Origin: Chromatiales bacterium USCg_Taylor
GTDB lineage: Bacteria; Pseudomonadota; Gammaproteobacteria; JACCXJ01
Length of the DNA: 34,330 nt
Assembly (NCBI GenBank): GCA_002007425.1
Contig: MUGK01000030.1
Location: forward strand, 1-34,330
Direction of reading: 5' to 3'
Numbering within the stretch: the first letter of the stretch is position 1; each line of letters begins with the position of its first letter. A program made the position numbers and the translations under genes. Under the pieces are notes generated by a model. It saw nothing but the letters and a program-made list of their open reading frames with translations, was not told the origin of the DNA and searched no databases. This document shows positions 1 through 10,395 of this stretch, in pieces.

Positions 1-30
1 CTCCCATCATGAACAGCTACCCGCTCCTAG

Positions 31-118
31 TTCAGGCTCATCTTGTGTTAGAAATAAGCCCCACCTTCAGGCTCATCTAGCATTGGAAGAGACTGGGGAC
101 TCACCTAGCATTGGAATA
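31..118 (+). repeat. Imperfect short direct repeats (TTCAGGCTCATCT..., TCATCTAGCATTGGAA, TCACCTAGCATTGGAA)
   Basis: TTCAGGCTCATCT occurs at 31 and 66; CTAGCATTGGAA occurs at about 77 and 105. Non-coding, next to transposase debris. Confidence 0.45.
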
Positions 119-426
119 GGGGTAGTGTCCCAGTTTGATTGAAGTTTCGGTGGTAGGGCACAAACCCGCGCCGGCCCCCCCATTTCCTGACGCCCAAAAC
201 GCGCGCGCGACCGAGTTCGCGGCCAGCGCCGAGCGCTTCCGCGGGTTTACCGGGCGTTAGCCGCCGGTCCGGCCCAAAATCCCTGGCGCAGGCCTGGGCG
301 CTAGCCCTCAGACGCAGGCCTCCGCGCCGTCTACGGCGACAGCGCGCTAGGCATTCGACAGTTTCGGCCGCTAGCAATGCAATATCCTTTTGAGGCGTTT
401 AACCTGCCATGACCGCTCAAGCCCGC

Positions 427-1137
427 TCACGAGACCTCGATACCGATAACCCAGTACTGCTGACCCATCCGATGCACGACGATCCGGAGGTGAACTAGTG
501 CTGGTCCGGCTAACCCCGCCCGAGATCGGTCGCGCGATGCGGTGGCCCGGTGCCGCCGGGATCGTCGCCGGGTTTTTGTGCGCGGCGCTCCGTCGGCTCG
601 CCGAAATCGGTCCGTTAGCCGAGTTTGTATTAACGGTCTGTGCCAGCTATGCCGTTGCGATTTTGCTAATGCACCGCGCGAAGCGCCGGGCGGCGTGGTG
701 CAAAGGCAATTCGCTAGACGCATGAGGCCGGGTATTTTTCGCCGCGCTCCCGAGGAGGTGACCCAGAGCACCCGCGTACTCAGTGCCCGCGTGCGGAGCG
801 CCCATCGATCACTGCACGAGCGTGGGGCCATATCGACGCCCCTCGCCCGGCGGATATTGCTATCTGCGCTTCGGTGTTGGCAGAGGCGGTGACAAAGGGC
901 TTGATAGAGTCGCTTGCGCTCAGCGTGAAGATGGCTATTGGACATCAGTCTATCCATGCGTTTGATGTTGTGTTTGGTGCGGGCGGGACTATTCAGGCGT
1001 CGGCCCAAGGCGGTGACCGTCAGGCAGGCGCCGGAGATTAAAGCACTGACCGCTGCGGCCAGTGCCGTGGCACGTTTGGCATGTAGAGAGGGGACTGAGT
1101 CTAGGATAGTTGTGTGCAATACTTGGAGTAAGCGCAT
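427..1137 (-). pseudogene. Degenerate IS4-family (IS10-like) transposase remnant; recognisable homology confined to about 880..1137
   Basis: MRLLQVLHTTILDSVPSLHAKRATALAAAVSALISGACLTVTALGRRLNSPARTKHNIKRMDRLMSNSHLHAERKRLYQALCHRLC resembles the IS10 transposase N-terminus (ARTKHNIKRIDRLLGNRHLHKER). Downstream sequence loses the family pattern (no intact DDE domain). Confidence 0.65.
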
Positions 1138-1266
1138 CGTGTTTTTCCTTGGTTCCAACACTTTGTTTGGCGACAAGCATTGGATCAGAAAACACGGTGC
1201 GCTGCCATGTCTTTGTTTATGATCGAATTTCCTACAAGATTTGTGGGGATACCTTAGATTCAGGGG

Positions 1267-2882
1267 TTATGCCACGGTGCCTGCGTCGGCGGCCCCGTAT
1301 TTTTCGCGCATCAGCTTTTTGTCGAGCTTTCCGACGCTGGTCTTGTCCAGAGCCTCGACAAAGATGATCTGCTCCGGCACCGCATATTTCGAAATGATGC
1401 CGCGCTTGACGTAACCCAGGACGTGATCCCGTAGCACGGCGGGCGCTACCGCACCGCTCTGGCCGGTCGTGGGCACGATCAGGGCCAACGGCCGTTCACC
1501 CCACTTTTCGTCCTTGACGCCGATGACGGCGACTTCAGCGACGCCCGGATGACGGGACAGGATGTCCTCGAGCTCAATTGAGGAGATCCATTCGCCGCCG
1601 GTCTTGATGACGTCCTTAAGGCGATCCGTTATCTGGAGATAGCCGTCCGGATCAATGTTCGCGATGTCTCCCGTGTGCAGATAACCCCCGGCCCAAAGCG
1701 ACTCTGAGGCCCGCGGATCCCAAAGGTATCCCCGGGTGAGCCAGGGCGCGCGCGCTACCACTTCACCGGTGGTCTTGCCGTCATGCGGCACGTCACGCAT
1801 CTGCCCATCCACAACGCGCAGGTCCACCAAAGGCACCGGAAGACCCGCCTTGACGCGGCGTGCCACTTCCTCGTCCGCACCGGCAGCAAGATGGCGGGTC
1901 TTGACTTGAGCCAGCGATAGGGCCGGGCAGGTCTCGGACAGACCATAGCCACTGAAGACGTCGATGCCCCGTTCCAGCGCCTGCTTCGCCAGGCCGATCG
2001 GCAACGCGGAACCGCCGATGACGATCTTCCAGCCCCTGAGGTCCACGTCCTTTGCGGCGGGATGATTCAGGATCATTTGCAGAATGGTCGGCACACAGTG
2101 CGAGAAGCTGGCGCCTTCGCTTTGCTTAAGCGCCAGCAGCATCTCCGGCGTGTAGCGCCCGGGGTACACCTGCTTTACCCCCATCAACGTAGCGATATAC
2201 GGGTTACCCCAGGCGTGCACGTGAAACATCGGCGTGATGGGCATGTACACATCGTCGCGATGGAAGCGGCCCTGCTGCGCCGGCATTGCCAAGCCCGCAA
2301 GCACGGCGAGCGAGTGCAGCACCAGTTGCCGGTGGCTGAAATAGACGCCTTTCGGCAAGCCGGTGGTGCCGGTGGTGTAAAAGGTCGTCGCCCGCACGTT
2401 CTCGTCGAAATCCGGGAACTCGTATTCCGGTCCATGGGCCGCTAACAGCTCCTCATATTCCGCGTCAAAGCTGCGGCGGTCCTCACGCGCGGCCGCCGCG
2501 TCAGTAATCAGCACGAACTTGCGGCCGCTCGTCAGTTGAGACTTGATCATGCCCAGCATCGGCAAGAAGTCTGCGTTGACCAGCAGGACCGTGGGCGAAG
2601 CGTGGTTCAGGGTGTAGAGCACCTGTTCCGGCGACAGCCGGATGTTCACGGTTTGCAGTACGGTGCCCATCATGGGCACGGCAAAAAAGCACTCCAGATA
2701 GCGGTGGCTGTCCCAATCCATCACGCCGACGGTGTCGCCCAGCTTGACCCCAAGCCAGGCCAGGCCCGATGCAAGGCGGCCGATGCGCTCATGCAGTTGG
2801 CGATAGCTCAGGCGCTTGAGATCGCGATAAACGATAGCAGCGGATATGCGTAGGCCGAAGTGGTAGGGTCAATCTGGCTCAT
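1267..2882 (-). pseudogene. AMP-dependent acyl-CoA synthetase/ligase with a frameshifting deletion near the N-terminus
   Basis: Main frame (1267..2724) carries TTFYTTGTTGLPKGV, GYGLSETCPAL, GYLHTGDIANIDPDGYLQITDRLKDVIKTGGEWIS and C-terminal SVGKLDKK. The frame continues upstream past 2724 as IVYRDLKRLSYRQLHERIGRLASGLAWLGVKLGDTVGVMDWDSHRY. The start (MSQIDPTTSAYAYPLL, ATG at 2882) is in another frame ending at TGA 2808. Confidence 0.8.
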
Positions 2883-3041
2883 GTCAGTTCTCGCTCTCAA
2901 GCCCGCCGAGCTTTATCCAGCGCGCTTTACCAACAGTTTTCTCCGGCGACAATACTGGCTTATTCTCCACCTTAATGAGAACAGCATCAGTATGCGTTTT
3001 CATCAATGATAGCAAAAATGGGTATCGAGGATTGCGTCCAC

Positions 3042-4010
3042 TCAGCCCGTGCACACGGCTGAGGTCGTGGCATGGGGCTGCAGCGTCCCAACCAAGTCCG
3101 AAACCGAGCGCACGCGGTGGCGCTTGAGGTACTCGATGATCCCGCGGTTGATCTTCGGGCAGATGAGCGGATCGTAGAACAAGGCCGTGCCGATCCCGAC
3201 CGCCGTCGCGCCCGCGATCAAGAACTCGATGGCATCGGCGACGGTCGTGATCCCGCCCTGCCCGATGATCGGAATGCCGTGTGGTCTACACACTTGGTAG
3301 ACCTGGTGCACCTTCAACAACGCGATGGGTTTGATTGCCGGTCCCGACAATCCCCCCTGGTTATTGCCGATGACCGGCCGGCGGGTCTCGATATTCACCG
3401 CCATCCCCATGAGGGTATTGATGACCGCCAAGGCGTCCGATCCCGCCTCAATGCAGCGGCGCGCGTTTTCGGCGATTTCGGTCTGGTTCGGTGAGAGTTT
3501 CGTGATCAGAGGCTTGCGCGTGGCCGCCCGGCAGGCCGCCACCACCCGGGCGGACATTTCGGGATCGTTCCCGAAGGCGACACCGCCTTCCTTGACGTTG
3601 GGACAAGAAATATTGATCTCGATGGCATCGATGGGTGAATCATCGAAAATCCGAGTCACCTCCCGGTATTCTTCGATTGTCGAGCCACACACATTGGCGA
3701 TGAAACGCGTCTCCTCAAAATTCAACCGCGGCAAGATGGCGTCGACGACCGCCCGGGCGCCGGGGTTCTGTAACCCAATCGCGTTCAGCATCCCGCCCGG
3801 CGTCTCGGCGATCCGGTGCGGGGGGTTCCCGAGTCTCGCCTCGAGCGTCGTCCCCTTCAAGCAGATTGCCCCGGCATCGCGATTGGAAAATCCGGCGACG
3901 CGCGTGTATTCTTCGCCGAAGCCCACGCAGCCCGACAACAACACCAAAGGGGTCGTGAAAGGCAAGCCGCGGAAATCGACGGCCAACATGTCTTGTTCTC
4001 GCGCAGCCAT
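3042..4010 (-). CDS. pyrD: Dihydroorotate dehydrogenase, class 1B catalytic subunit-like
   Basis: INISCPNVKEGG, KLSPNQTEIAENARRCIEAGSDALAVINT, GGLSGPAIKPIAL, GIPIIGQGGI motifs of class 1 DHODs. Confidence 0.88.
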   Translation of the reverse strand: MAAREQDMLAVDFRGLPFTTPLVLLSGCVGFGEEYTRVAGFSNRDAGAICLKGTTLEARLGNPPHRIAETPGGMLNAIGLQNPGARAVVDAILPRLNFEETRFIANVCGSTIEEYREVTRIFDDSPIDAIEINISCPNVKEGGVAFGNDPEMSARVVAACRAATRKPLITKLSPNQTEIAENARRCIEAGSDALAVINTLMGMAVNIETRRPVIGNNQGGLSGPAIKPIALLKVHQVYQVCRPHGIPIIGQGGITTVADAIEFLIAGATAVGIGTALFYDPLICPKINRGIIEYLKRHRVRSVSDLVGTLQPHATTSAVCTG

Positions 4011-4018
4011 TAGCCACC

Positions 4019-4513
4019 TTGTTTCATGTTGTTCTTTATCAGCCGGAAATCCCGCCGAACACGGGCAATGTTATACGGTTGTGCGCGAATACCGGAGCGC
4101 GCTTGCATCTTATCGAGCCGCTCGGATTCTCGCTCGAGGATAGGCGCCTGCGGCGCGCCGGCCTGGATTATCACGAACTGACGGGGATCGCGGTCCATGC
4201 CGAGATCGGGGCGTTTATGGCGCACGTGCAACCGCTACGGGTATTCGGGTTTTCAACCAAAGGGCAAGGGTGTTATACCGACATCGCTTTCCGGCCCGAA
4301 GACGCATTCCTGTTCGGTCCCGAGACTCGGGGGCTACCACCGCACCTCCTTGAGCGGCTCGGTCCCGAAAACATCTTCCGCATTCCGATGCGGGCCGGAT
4401 GCCGCAGCCTGAACTTATCGAATGCTGTGGCCGTCATTGTTTACGAAGCCTGGCGGCAGCAGGGTTTTCATGCCACTGGTTCATTGGCAACGCAAGCTGC
4501 TCTCTCTAAATGA
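4019..4513 (+). CDS. trmL: tRNA (cytidine(34)-2'-O)-methyltransferase (SPOUT family), apparent TTG start
   Basis: FHVVLYQPEIPPNTGNVIRLCANTGARLHLIEPLGFSLEDRRLRRAGLDYHE...LFGPETRGLP...IPMRAGCRSLNLSNAVAVIVYEAWRQ. Confidence 0.93.
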   Translation: MFHVVLYQPEIPPNTGNVIRLCANTGARLHLIEPLGFSLEDRRLRRAGLDYHELTGIAVHAEIGAFMAHVQPLRVFGFSTKGQGCYTDIAFRPEDAFLFGPETRGLPPHLLERLGPENIFRIPMRAGCRSLNLSNAVAVIVYEAWRQQGFHATGSLATQAALSK

Positions 4514-4530
4514 CCAGTTCGCCCGATAGC

Positions 4531-5556
4531 CTAGCTGCACTCGATCTCCTGGCGCGGCTCGCGCGCGAGCAATGTCTGCACCGCCTCGCGGGGCTCACAC
4601 TCGCCAGCCACAACGCGCACGACCTGCTCACTGATTGGCATTTCAATGGCGTGCTTTCGCGCCAAGGACAATACCTCGTAGGCCGTTCGGACGCCTTCCA
4701 CGACCTGGCCGATGCGGCGCACCGCCTCGGCCAGGCTCACGCCCCGCCCGAGCATGAGGCCGAGCCTGCGGTTGCGCGACTGATCATCGGTACAAGTTAG
4801 CACCAAATCACCGATGCCGGCGAGACCCGTGAGCGTCGCCCGCTGGCCCCCCAAGGCCAAGCCCAAGCGCACCATCTCGGCAAGCCCCCGGGTAATCAGT
4901 GCCGCGCGCGTATTGGCGCCGAATCCGAGGCCATCCCCAACGCCCGCCGCGATAGCCAGAACATTCTTTACCGCTCCGCCGATGGCGACCCCGGTGAGGT
5001 CGTCGCTAATATAGGCCCTAAAGCTCCGGTTATGTAAACGCTGGACCAGATCGCGCGCGAAAGGCTCGTTACGCGAGGCCACGGTCAGCGCGGTCGGCAG
5101 ACCCGCGGCAACTTCCGTCGCAAAGCTCGGTCCGGAGACCAAGGCGGTGACCGTGTTCATCCCGAGCACCTCCTCGACGGTTTCGTGCCCCAGCTTGTGG
5201 GTGCTCGCTTCGATGCCTTTGCATGCCAATGCGATTCGCAAGGTTCCCGAAACCTTGGCGAGAACGTCACGCGTGACCTCGCGCAAGGCATTCACGGGTA
5301 CCGCGACAACGACATCCCGTATGCCGGCCGGCGGGAGGGCCGTGATCGGCATGACCGCCTCGGGCAGGACGATGCCAGGAAGGAAGCGAGTGTTGCGGCG
5401 CGTCTCTCGCAGCGAGGCGATGTGCGCCTGATCATGCCCCCACAGGTAGGTCGGCTGCCCGTTGCGCGCCAAGAGGACGGCAAGCGCCGTTCCCCATGAA
5501 CCGGCGCCCATCACGAGAATAGGCGCCGTTGTGTTTGCCGCGGAGGAAGGGTCCAA
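4531..5556 (-). CDS. gpsA: Glycerol-3-phosphate dehydrogenase [NAD(P)+]
   Basis: ILVMGAGSWGTALAVLLARNG, LACKGIE, SGPSFATEVAAGLPTA, GGAVKNVLAIAAGVGDGLGFGANTRAALITRGLAEM. Confidence 0.95.
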   Translation of the reverse strand: MDPSSAANTTAPILVMGAGSWGTALAVLLARNGQPTYLWGHDQAHIASLRETRRNTRFLPGIVLPEAVMPITALPPAGIRDVVVAVPVNALREVTRDVLAKVSGTLRIALACKGIEASTHKLGHETVEEVLGMNTVTALVSGPSFATEVAAGLPTALTVASRNEPFARDLVQRLHNRSFRAYISDDLTGVAIGGAVKNVLAIAAGVGDGLGFGANTRAALITRGLAEMVRLGLALGGQRATLTGLAGIGDLVLTCTDDQSRNRRLGLMLGRGVSLAEAVRRIGQVVEGVRTAYEVLSLARKHAIEMPISEQVVRVVAGECEPREAVQTLLAREPRQEIECS

Positions 5557-5586
5557 CGCCGGTTGCGAACGCGGTTAACCCGCTTC

Positions 5587-6087
5587 CTAATGCGCTTGCT
5601 CCGCGTGGGACGGCACCTCCTGCTGGCGGCGCTTGAGCTCCTGCGCATAGAGCGCATCGAAGTTAACCGGGGCGAGCAGGAGCGGCGGATACCCGCCGCG
5701 GATCACTAAGTCGGATACCGCCTCGCGGGCGTAAGGAAACAGTACGTTGGGACAGGCCGTCGCCAGGATCGGCCCGAGGTGCTCCGGGGGAAAGCCCGCG
5801 ACCGTAAAGATCCCCGCTTGTTGCACCTCGACGACATACAGCGGCTTATCCTCGCTGCGCACGGTGACGGTCACGGTTAACACCACCTCGTGGACCTCCT
5901 CATCGAGACGCGTGGCTTGATTATTGAGCTGGACGTCGATGGTCGGATTCAATTTCTGCAGAAACGCGTGCGGAGACTGCGGCGCCTCGAAAGAAATATC
6001 CTTGGCATAGATCTTTTGGATCGCCAACTGGCCGGCCAGCGGCGGCGCTTGCGTAGCGTTGTCCTGATCCCCGTTGGCGCCTGTCAT
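5587..6087 (-). CDS. secB: Protein-export chaperone SecB
   Basis: LAIQKIYAKDISFEAPQSPHAF...VHEVVLTVTVTVRSEDKPLYVVEVQQAGIF...CPNVLFPYAREAVSDLVIRGGYPPLLLAPVNFDALY. Confidence 0.96.
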   Translation of the reverse strand: MTGANGDQDNATQAPPLAGQLAIQKIYAKDISFEAPQSPHAFLQKLNPTIDVQLNNQATRLDEEVHEVVLTVTVTVRSEDKPLYVVEVQQAGIFTVAGFPPEHLGPILATACPNVLFPYAREAVSDLVIRGGYPPLLLAPVNFDALYAQELKRRQQEVPSHAEQAH

Positions 6088-6120
6088 AGCTCCACTTGCG
6101 CTAAACCTCTCCGCCCGCCT

Positions 6121-6546
6121 CTACCCTTTAGTGACCGGTAAATTGCTCTGCTGCCATTCTACCATTCCGCCCTTGAGCCGGTAGATGCACTCGAATCCCG
6201 CCTTGGTCAAAGGCTCCACCGCGGCGACCGAGGTGTTCCCCGCCTGGCAGCAGAGGATCACCGGTTTCTTGCGATCGAGCGTCAGGGTGCCCGCGCGGCT
6301 CGCCAGGTCGGCGAGCGGGAGGCTCAGCGAGCCTAAGATATGCCCGCGGCCATAGGCCGCTTGATCACGCACATCGATAATGGTCGCAGCCTGATGATTT
6401 ACGATTCGGGTCACCTCGGTCGGAGGCAGTTGCGGCGCACCGCTCGCGGATCCTTTCGCGATGTACAGCGCCAGCGCCAAGATATTCAGCACCAGCACGG
6501 AAAACAATATCCAATGATTCACTACGAATTCGCCAAGTTGCTCCAT
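6121..6546 (-). CDS. Membrane-anchored rhodanese-like domain protein (YibN-type)
   Basis: N-terminal TM (WILFSVLVLNILALALYIA), rhodanese signature IIDVRDQAAYGRGHILGSLSLPLADL and CCQAGNTSVAAVEPLTKAGF; position next to secB. Confidence 0.88.
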   Translation of the reverse strand: MEQLGEFVVNHWILFSVLVLNILALALYIAKGSASGAPQLPPTEVTRIVNHQAATIIDVRDQAAYGRGHILGSLSLPLADLASRAGTLTLDRKKPVILCCQAGNTSVAAVEPLTKAGFECIYRLKGGMVEWQQSNLPVTKG

Positions 6547-6818
6547 TTAATCTCCTCTACCCTGTTCGCCGCTACGCCGCGTTGCCCAGCCATCGTGATC
6601 TCGCCTCGAGCACCGCCGTGCAAGCGTCGCAACGCATGGGCGCATTTTGCCAGGCCATGGATGAAAAGGCCATGCTCACCGCCATGCGAAACGCCCGCCC
6701 TTTGGATCCCCGGTGTACGCAATCAATGACACCGGATCATGATACACTTGCGCGGATGTTTGCCAGCCAGCATGCGGTTTCGTAGAGCCACCGCAGCTAC
6801 CCGCCTCGCCGCACGCGC

Positions 6819-8438
6819 ATGCCTCTAATCCCGCGCCCCCTAATCCTCGCCGTCCTCGACGGATGGGGCCACAGCGACACGACCGAATACAATGCTATCC
6901 ATAGCGCACATAAGCCGGTTTGGGACGATCTCTGGGCATTGTACCCGCATGCACTTATCGGTTGTTCGGGCCTAGACGTCGGCCTGCCAGACAATCAAAT
7001 GGGAAACTCCGAGGTCGGGCACATGCACCTCGGCGCGGGACGCTTGGTGTTGCAGGAGCTCACGCGCATCACCCGCGCCGTCGAAGACGGCTCCTTCTTC
7101 GGCAACGAGAACCTGATCGCTCCCGTCGACCGCGCCGTGCGGAGCGGGCGCGCGATCCATATCTTGGGTCTGCTCTCGCCCGGAGGCGTTCACAGCCACG
7201 AGGCGCACATCCTCGCCATGATGGACCTCGCGGCCAAGCGCGGCGCCACGCAGATCTACCTGCATGCCTTCTTGGACGGGCGCGACCGCCCCCCGAAAAG
7301 CGCCGCCGACTCCATTCTCGAGGCACAGGTCAAGATTGCCGCGACCGGCGCAGGACGGATCGCCTCCCTCATCGGCCGCTATTTCGCCATGGACCGCAAC
7401 CACGACTGGAGCCGTACCCAAGAAGCCTATGATCTCATCGCCCACGGCCTCGCCCGCTTCCGATCCACGGACCCATTCATCGCCCTCGACACGGCCTACG
7501 CGCGCGGGGAGACCGACGAGTTTGTCCAAGCCACGGCGATCGTACCCGCGAACGGCGACGCGGTGACGGTCGCCGATGGCGATGTTGTGCTGTTCATGAA
7601 CTTCCGCGCCGACCGCGCCCGCCAGCTCACTCGGGCCTTTATAGAACCCGATTTCGACCGCTTCGAGCGCGGGCGGACACCGGCGCTCGGCGCCTATGTC
7701 AGCCTGACCCGCTATCACGCCGATTTTCACATTCCCTGCGCTTATCCCCCGGAGCGCCTGCACAACGTCTTGGGCGAATACCTTGCCCACCAAAGACTCA
7801 CTCAACTGCGCATCGCCGAGACGGAAAAATACGCCCACGTCACCTACTTCTTTAACGGCGGCGAAGAGCGCGTCTTCGACGGCGAAGATCGCATCCTGGT
7901 GCCCTCGCCCCATGTCGCGACCTACGACCTCAAACCTGAGATGAGCGCCGACGCGATCACGGATCGCCTAGTCGAGGCGATTTACAGCAAGAAATACGAT
8001 GTCATCGTTTGCAATTTCGCGAATGCCGACATGGTCGGCCACACGGGGAACTTCGAGGCCACGGTCAAGGCAATCGAGGCGATTGACGCCTGTCTCGGAC
8101 GCATCGTGGCCGCGATTCAAGCCGTGGGCGGGGAGATACTCATCACCGCCGATCACGGTAACGCCGAAAAGATGCGGGGGGTGTCCACCAAGATGCGGCG
8201 CGGGCAGCCGTACACGGCTCACACTCGCAATCGCGTACCGCTGCTCTATATCGGGCGTCCCGCCGAGCTTGCACGGAGCGGCACGCTCGCCGATATTGCC
8301 CCAACGTTGCTTTATCTTCTTGGGCTTGATCCGCCCGCGGAAATGAGCGGGCGCACGCTGGTCGCGCTGGAACAGGCCGAAGGGACCGGTCGCCAGTCGC
8401 GGCGGCCACGGCAACGCCTGGGCCGCTTATTGCGGTAA
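6819..8438 (+). CDS. gpmI: 2,3-bisphosphoglycerate-independent phosphoglycerate mutase
   Basis: [72 protein letters not shown]. Confidence 0.96.
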   Translation: MPLIPRPLILAVLDGWGHSDTTEYNAIHSAHKPVWDDLWALYPHALIGCSGLDVGLPDNQMGNSEVGHMHLGAGRLVLQELTRITRAVEDGSFFGNENLIAPVDRAVRSGRAIHILGLLSPGGVHSHEAHILAMMDLAAKRGATQIYLHAFLDGRDRPPKSAADSILEAQVKIAATGAGRIASLIGRYFAMDRNHDWSRTQEAYDLIAHGLARFRSTDPFIALDTAYARGETDEFVQATAIVPANGDAVTVADGDVVLFMNFRADRARQLTRAFIEPDFDRFERGRTPALGAYVSLTRYHADFHIPCAYPPERLHNVLGEYLAHQRLTQLRIAETEKYAHVTYFFNGGEERVFDGEDRILVPSPHVATYDLKPEMSADAITDRLVEAIYSKKYDVIVCNFANADMVGHTGNFEATVKAIEAIDACLGRIVAAIQAVGGEILITADHGNAEKMRGVSTKMRRGQPYTAHTRNRVPLLYIGRPAELARSGTLADIAPTLLYLLGLDPPAEMSGRTLVALEQAEGTGRQSRRPRQRLGRLLR

Positions 8439-8462
8439 TAGCGAACTTAATCGTACTCTTAT

Positions 8463-9830
8463 TTGATTTCCCGGTGGGGTTCGTCGATGAAACAGATACT
8501 GAAAAACATTTTTGTTCTGGCGCTCGGCCTCGGCCTTGGTATTCAACTCGCTAGCGGTGGAAATGAGACCGCCAATGCCGCCTCGAAGCCGCGCGCGGGC
8601 TTACCGCTCGATGAGTTGCGCACCTTCACCGAGGTATTCGCGAAGATCAAGAGCGATTACGTCGAAGAGGTCGGTGATGCGGATCTACTCGAGAACGCGA
8701 TCCGGGGAATGTTGTCGGGGCTCGATCCGCATTCGGCCTATCTCGACCCCGACGCCTACGGTGGCTTGCAGGAAGGGACGAGCGGTGAATTTGGGGGCCT
8801 CGGGATCGAGGTCGCGATAGAGGACGGCTTCGTCAAGGTAATCGCGCCGATCGATGATACGCCGGCGCAGCAAGCCGGGATCAAGGCGGGTGATCTTATC
8901 GTCCGCCTTGACGATACGCCGGTAAAAGGCATGAGCCTTAACGACGCGGTAAAAATGATGCGGGGCAAACCCGGAACGGCCATTCAGCTAACCATCGTAC
9001 GCGAAGGCGAGGAAAAGCCGCTGGCGATCTCCGTAAAGCGCGCGGTAATCAAGGTGCAAAGCGTCAAGAGCCGAACCTTGGAACCGCAACTGGGCTATGT
9101 ACGCATCTCGCATTTTCAAACGCGCACGGGCGACGATCTCAGCGCCGCCCTCGACACCCTGAAACGCGAAAACAAGTACAGGCTCTCCGGGCTCATCCTC
9201 GATCTGCGTAATAACCCCGGCGGCATCTTGGGTTCGGCGGTGGCCGTCGCCGACGTATTCATGGAAAAAGGTCTCATTGTCCTGACCAAGGGGCGCGGCA
9301 AGGGATCCGAGCTGAGCTTCGACGCGAAACCCAAGGACGCCTTGAACGGGGCGCCGATGGTCGTACTCGTCAACGGCGGATCGGCCTCGGCCTCGGAAAT
9401 CGTGGCCGGCGCGCTCCAAGACGCCCGCCGCGCCGTGCTGATGGGAAGCAAGACCTTCGGGAAAGGCTCCGTGCAAACTATCCTGCCGATGAACAATGAC
9501 GCCGCGCTTAAGCTCACGACCGCGCTTTACTATACTCCCTCGGGCCGGTCCATCCAGGCCGAGGGCATCGTCCCCGACATCATTTTAGACCGGTTAAAAG
9601 TGGCGGCCGCGGAAAATCCGGGCTTGGACGAGATTAAAGAGAGCAACCTCACGCGACACCTCTCGAACGGGAAGCAGCCCCCTGCCGAGGCCGCGCAGCC
9701 CGAAGCCAAGCCGAAGGATGCAAAAGCGAATAACGAAAACGGTGAAACCCTGGCGACCAGCGACTATGAATTGTACGAAGCGCTAAACTTGCTAAAGGGC
9801 CTCACGCTGCAACGGCGCGCATCCAATTAG
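8463..9830 (+). CDS. ctpA: Carboxy-terminal processing protease, S41 family with PDZ (real start probably ATG 8487)
   Basis: GLDPHSAYLDPD, PDZ domain, GLILDLRNNPGGIL, VNGGSASASEIVAGALQD, GSKTFGKGSVQTI catalytic motifs. Confidence 0.93.
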   Translation: MISRWGSSMKQILKNIFVLALGLGLGIQLASGGNETANAASKPRAGLPLDELRTFTEVFAKIKSDYVEEVGDADLLENAIRGMLSGLDPHSAYLDPDAYGGLQEGTSGEFGGLGIEVAIEDGFVKVIAPIDDTPAQQAGIKAGDLIVRLDDTPVKGMSLNDAVKMMRGKPGTAIQLTIVREGEEKPLAISVKRAVIKVQSVKSRTLEPQLGYVRISHFQTRTGDDLSAALDTLKRENKYRLSGLILDLRNNPGGILGSAVAVADVFMEKGLIVLTKGRGKGSELSFDAKPKDALNGAPMVVLVNGGSASASEIVAGALQDARRAVLMGSKTFGKGSVQTILPMNNDAALKLTTALYYTPSGRSIQAEGIVPDIILDRLKVAAAENPGLDEIKESNLTRHLSNGKQPPAEAAQPEAKPKDAKANNENGETLATSDYELYEALNLLKGLTLQRRASN

Positions 9831-9836
9831 ACTTGG

Positions 9837-10391
9837 ATGGCCGCCGTACTTATCCCGCTGGCCCAAGGGTGTGAAGAGCTTGAGGCCGTCACCGTCATCG
9901 ATCTCCTGCGCCGGGCCGGGATCGAGGTGGTCACGGCCGGCCTCGATAATCATCCCGTCCGCGCCAGCCGCGGAGTGGTGCTGATCGCCGACCTGAACTT
10001 GGACGAAGCCTTGAAACGCGACTACGACATGGTCGTGCTTCCGGGGGGTGCCCAAGGCGCGGAGCAACTGAACCGCGACCCGCGCGTGCACGATCTGCTT
10101 ATCAAAATGGCGACGAACGGAAAATTTACGGCTGCGATCTGCGCGGCGCCCAAGGTCTTGGGCGCAGCCGGCCTTCTCAAAGGAAAGCGCGCCACCGGCT
10201 ATCCCGGGATCTTGCGGGCGATGAATTTCACGGAGGTGACCGTGACCGAGGACGCCCTAGTCCAAGACGGGAAGGTCATTACCTCGCGCGGACCCGGCAC
10301 GGCGATGGATTTCGCGCTCGCCTTGATCGAGTCCCTGGCCGGCACTCCCAAGCGCGATGAGGTCGAGTCGCAACTCGCGCGAGCTCCGTAA
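9837..10391 (+). CDS. DJ-1/PfpI family protein (YajL-like)
   Basis: LIPLAQGCEELEAVTVIDLLRRAGIEVVTA...VVLPGGAQGAEQL...AAICAAPKVLGAAGLLKGKRATGYPG...SRGPGTAMDFALALIE. Confidence 0.92.
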   Translation: MAAVLIPLAQGCEELEAVTVIDLLRRAGIEVVTAGLDNHPVRASRGVVLIADLNLDEALKRDYDMVVLPGGAQGAEQLNRDPRVHDLLIKMATNGKFTAAICAAPKVLGAAGLLKGKRATGYPGILRAMNFTEVTVTEDALVQDGKVITSRGPGTAMDFALALIESLAGTPKRDEVESQLARAP

Positions 10392-10395
10392 CGCG

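Noticed and set aside
105-377. 90-aa Arg-rich minus-strand ORF
   Set aside because: Low-complexity Arg/Gly/Ala composition typical of non-coding GC-rich frames.
498-725. 75-aa plus-strand ORF with hydrophobic stretches (MLVRLTPPEIGRAMRWPGAAG...)
   Set aside because: Overlaps decayed transposase region, no clear SD or family resemblance; could not be supported as a real gene.
6972-7913. 313-aa minus-strand ORF antisense to gpmI
   Set aside because: Mirror ORF in GC-rich coding DNA; no recognisable domain, and gpmI on the plus strand is unambiguous.
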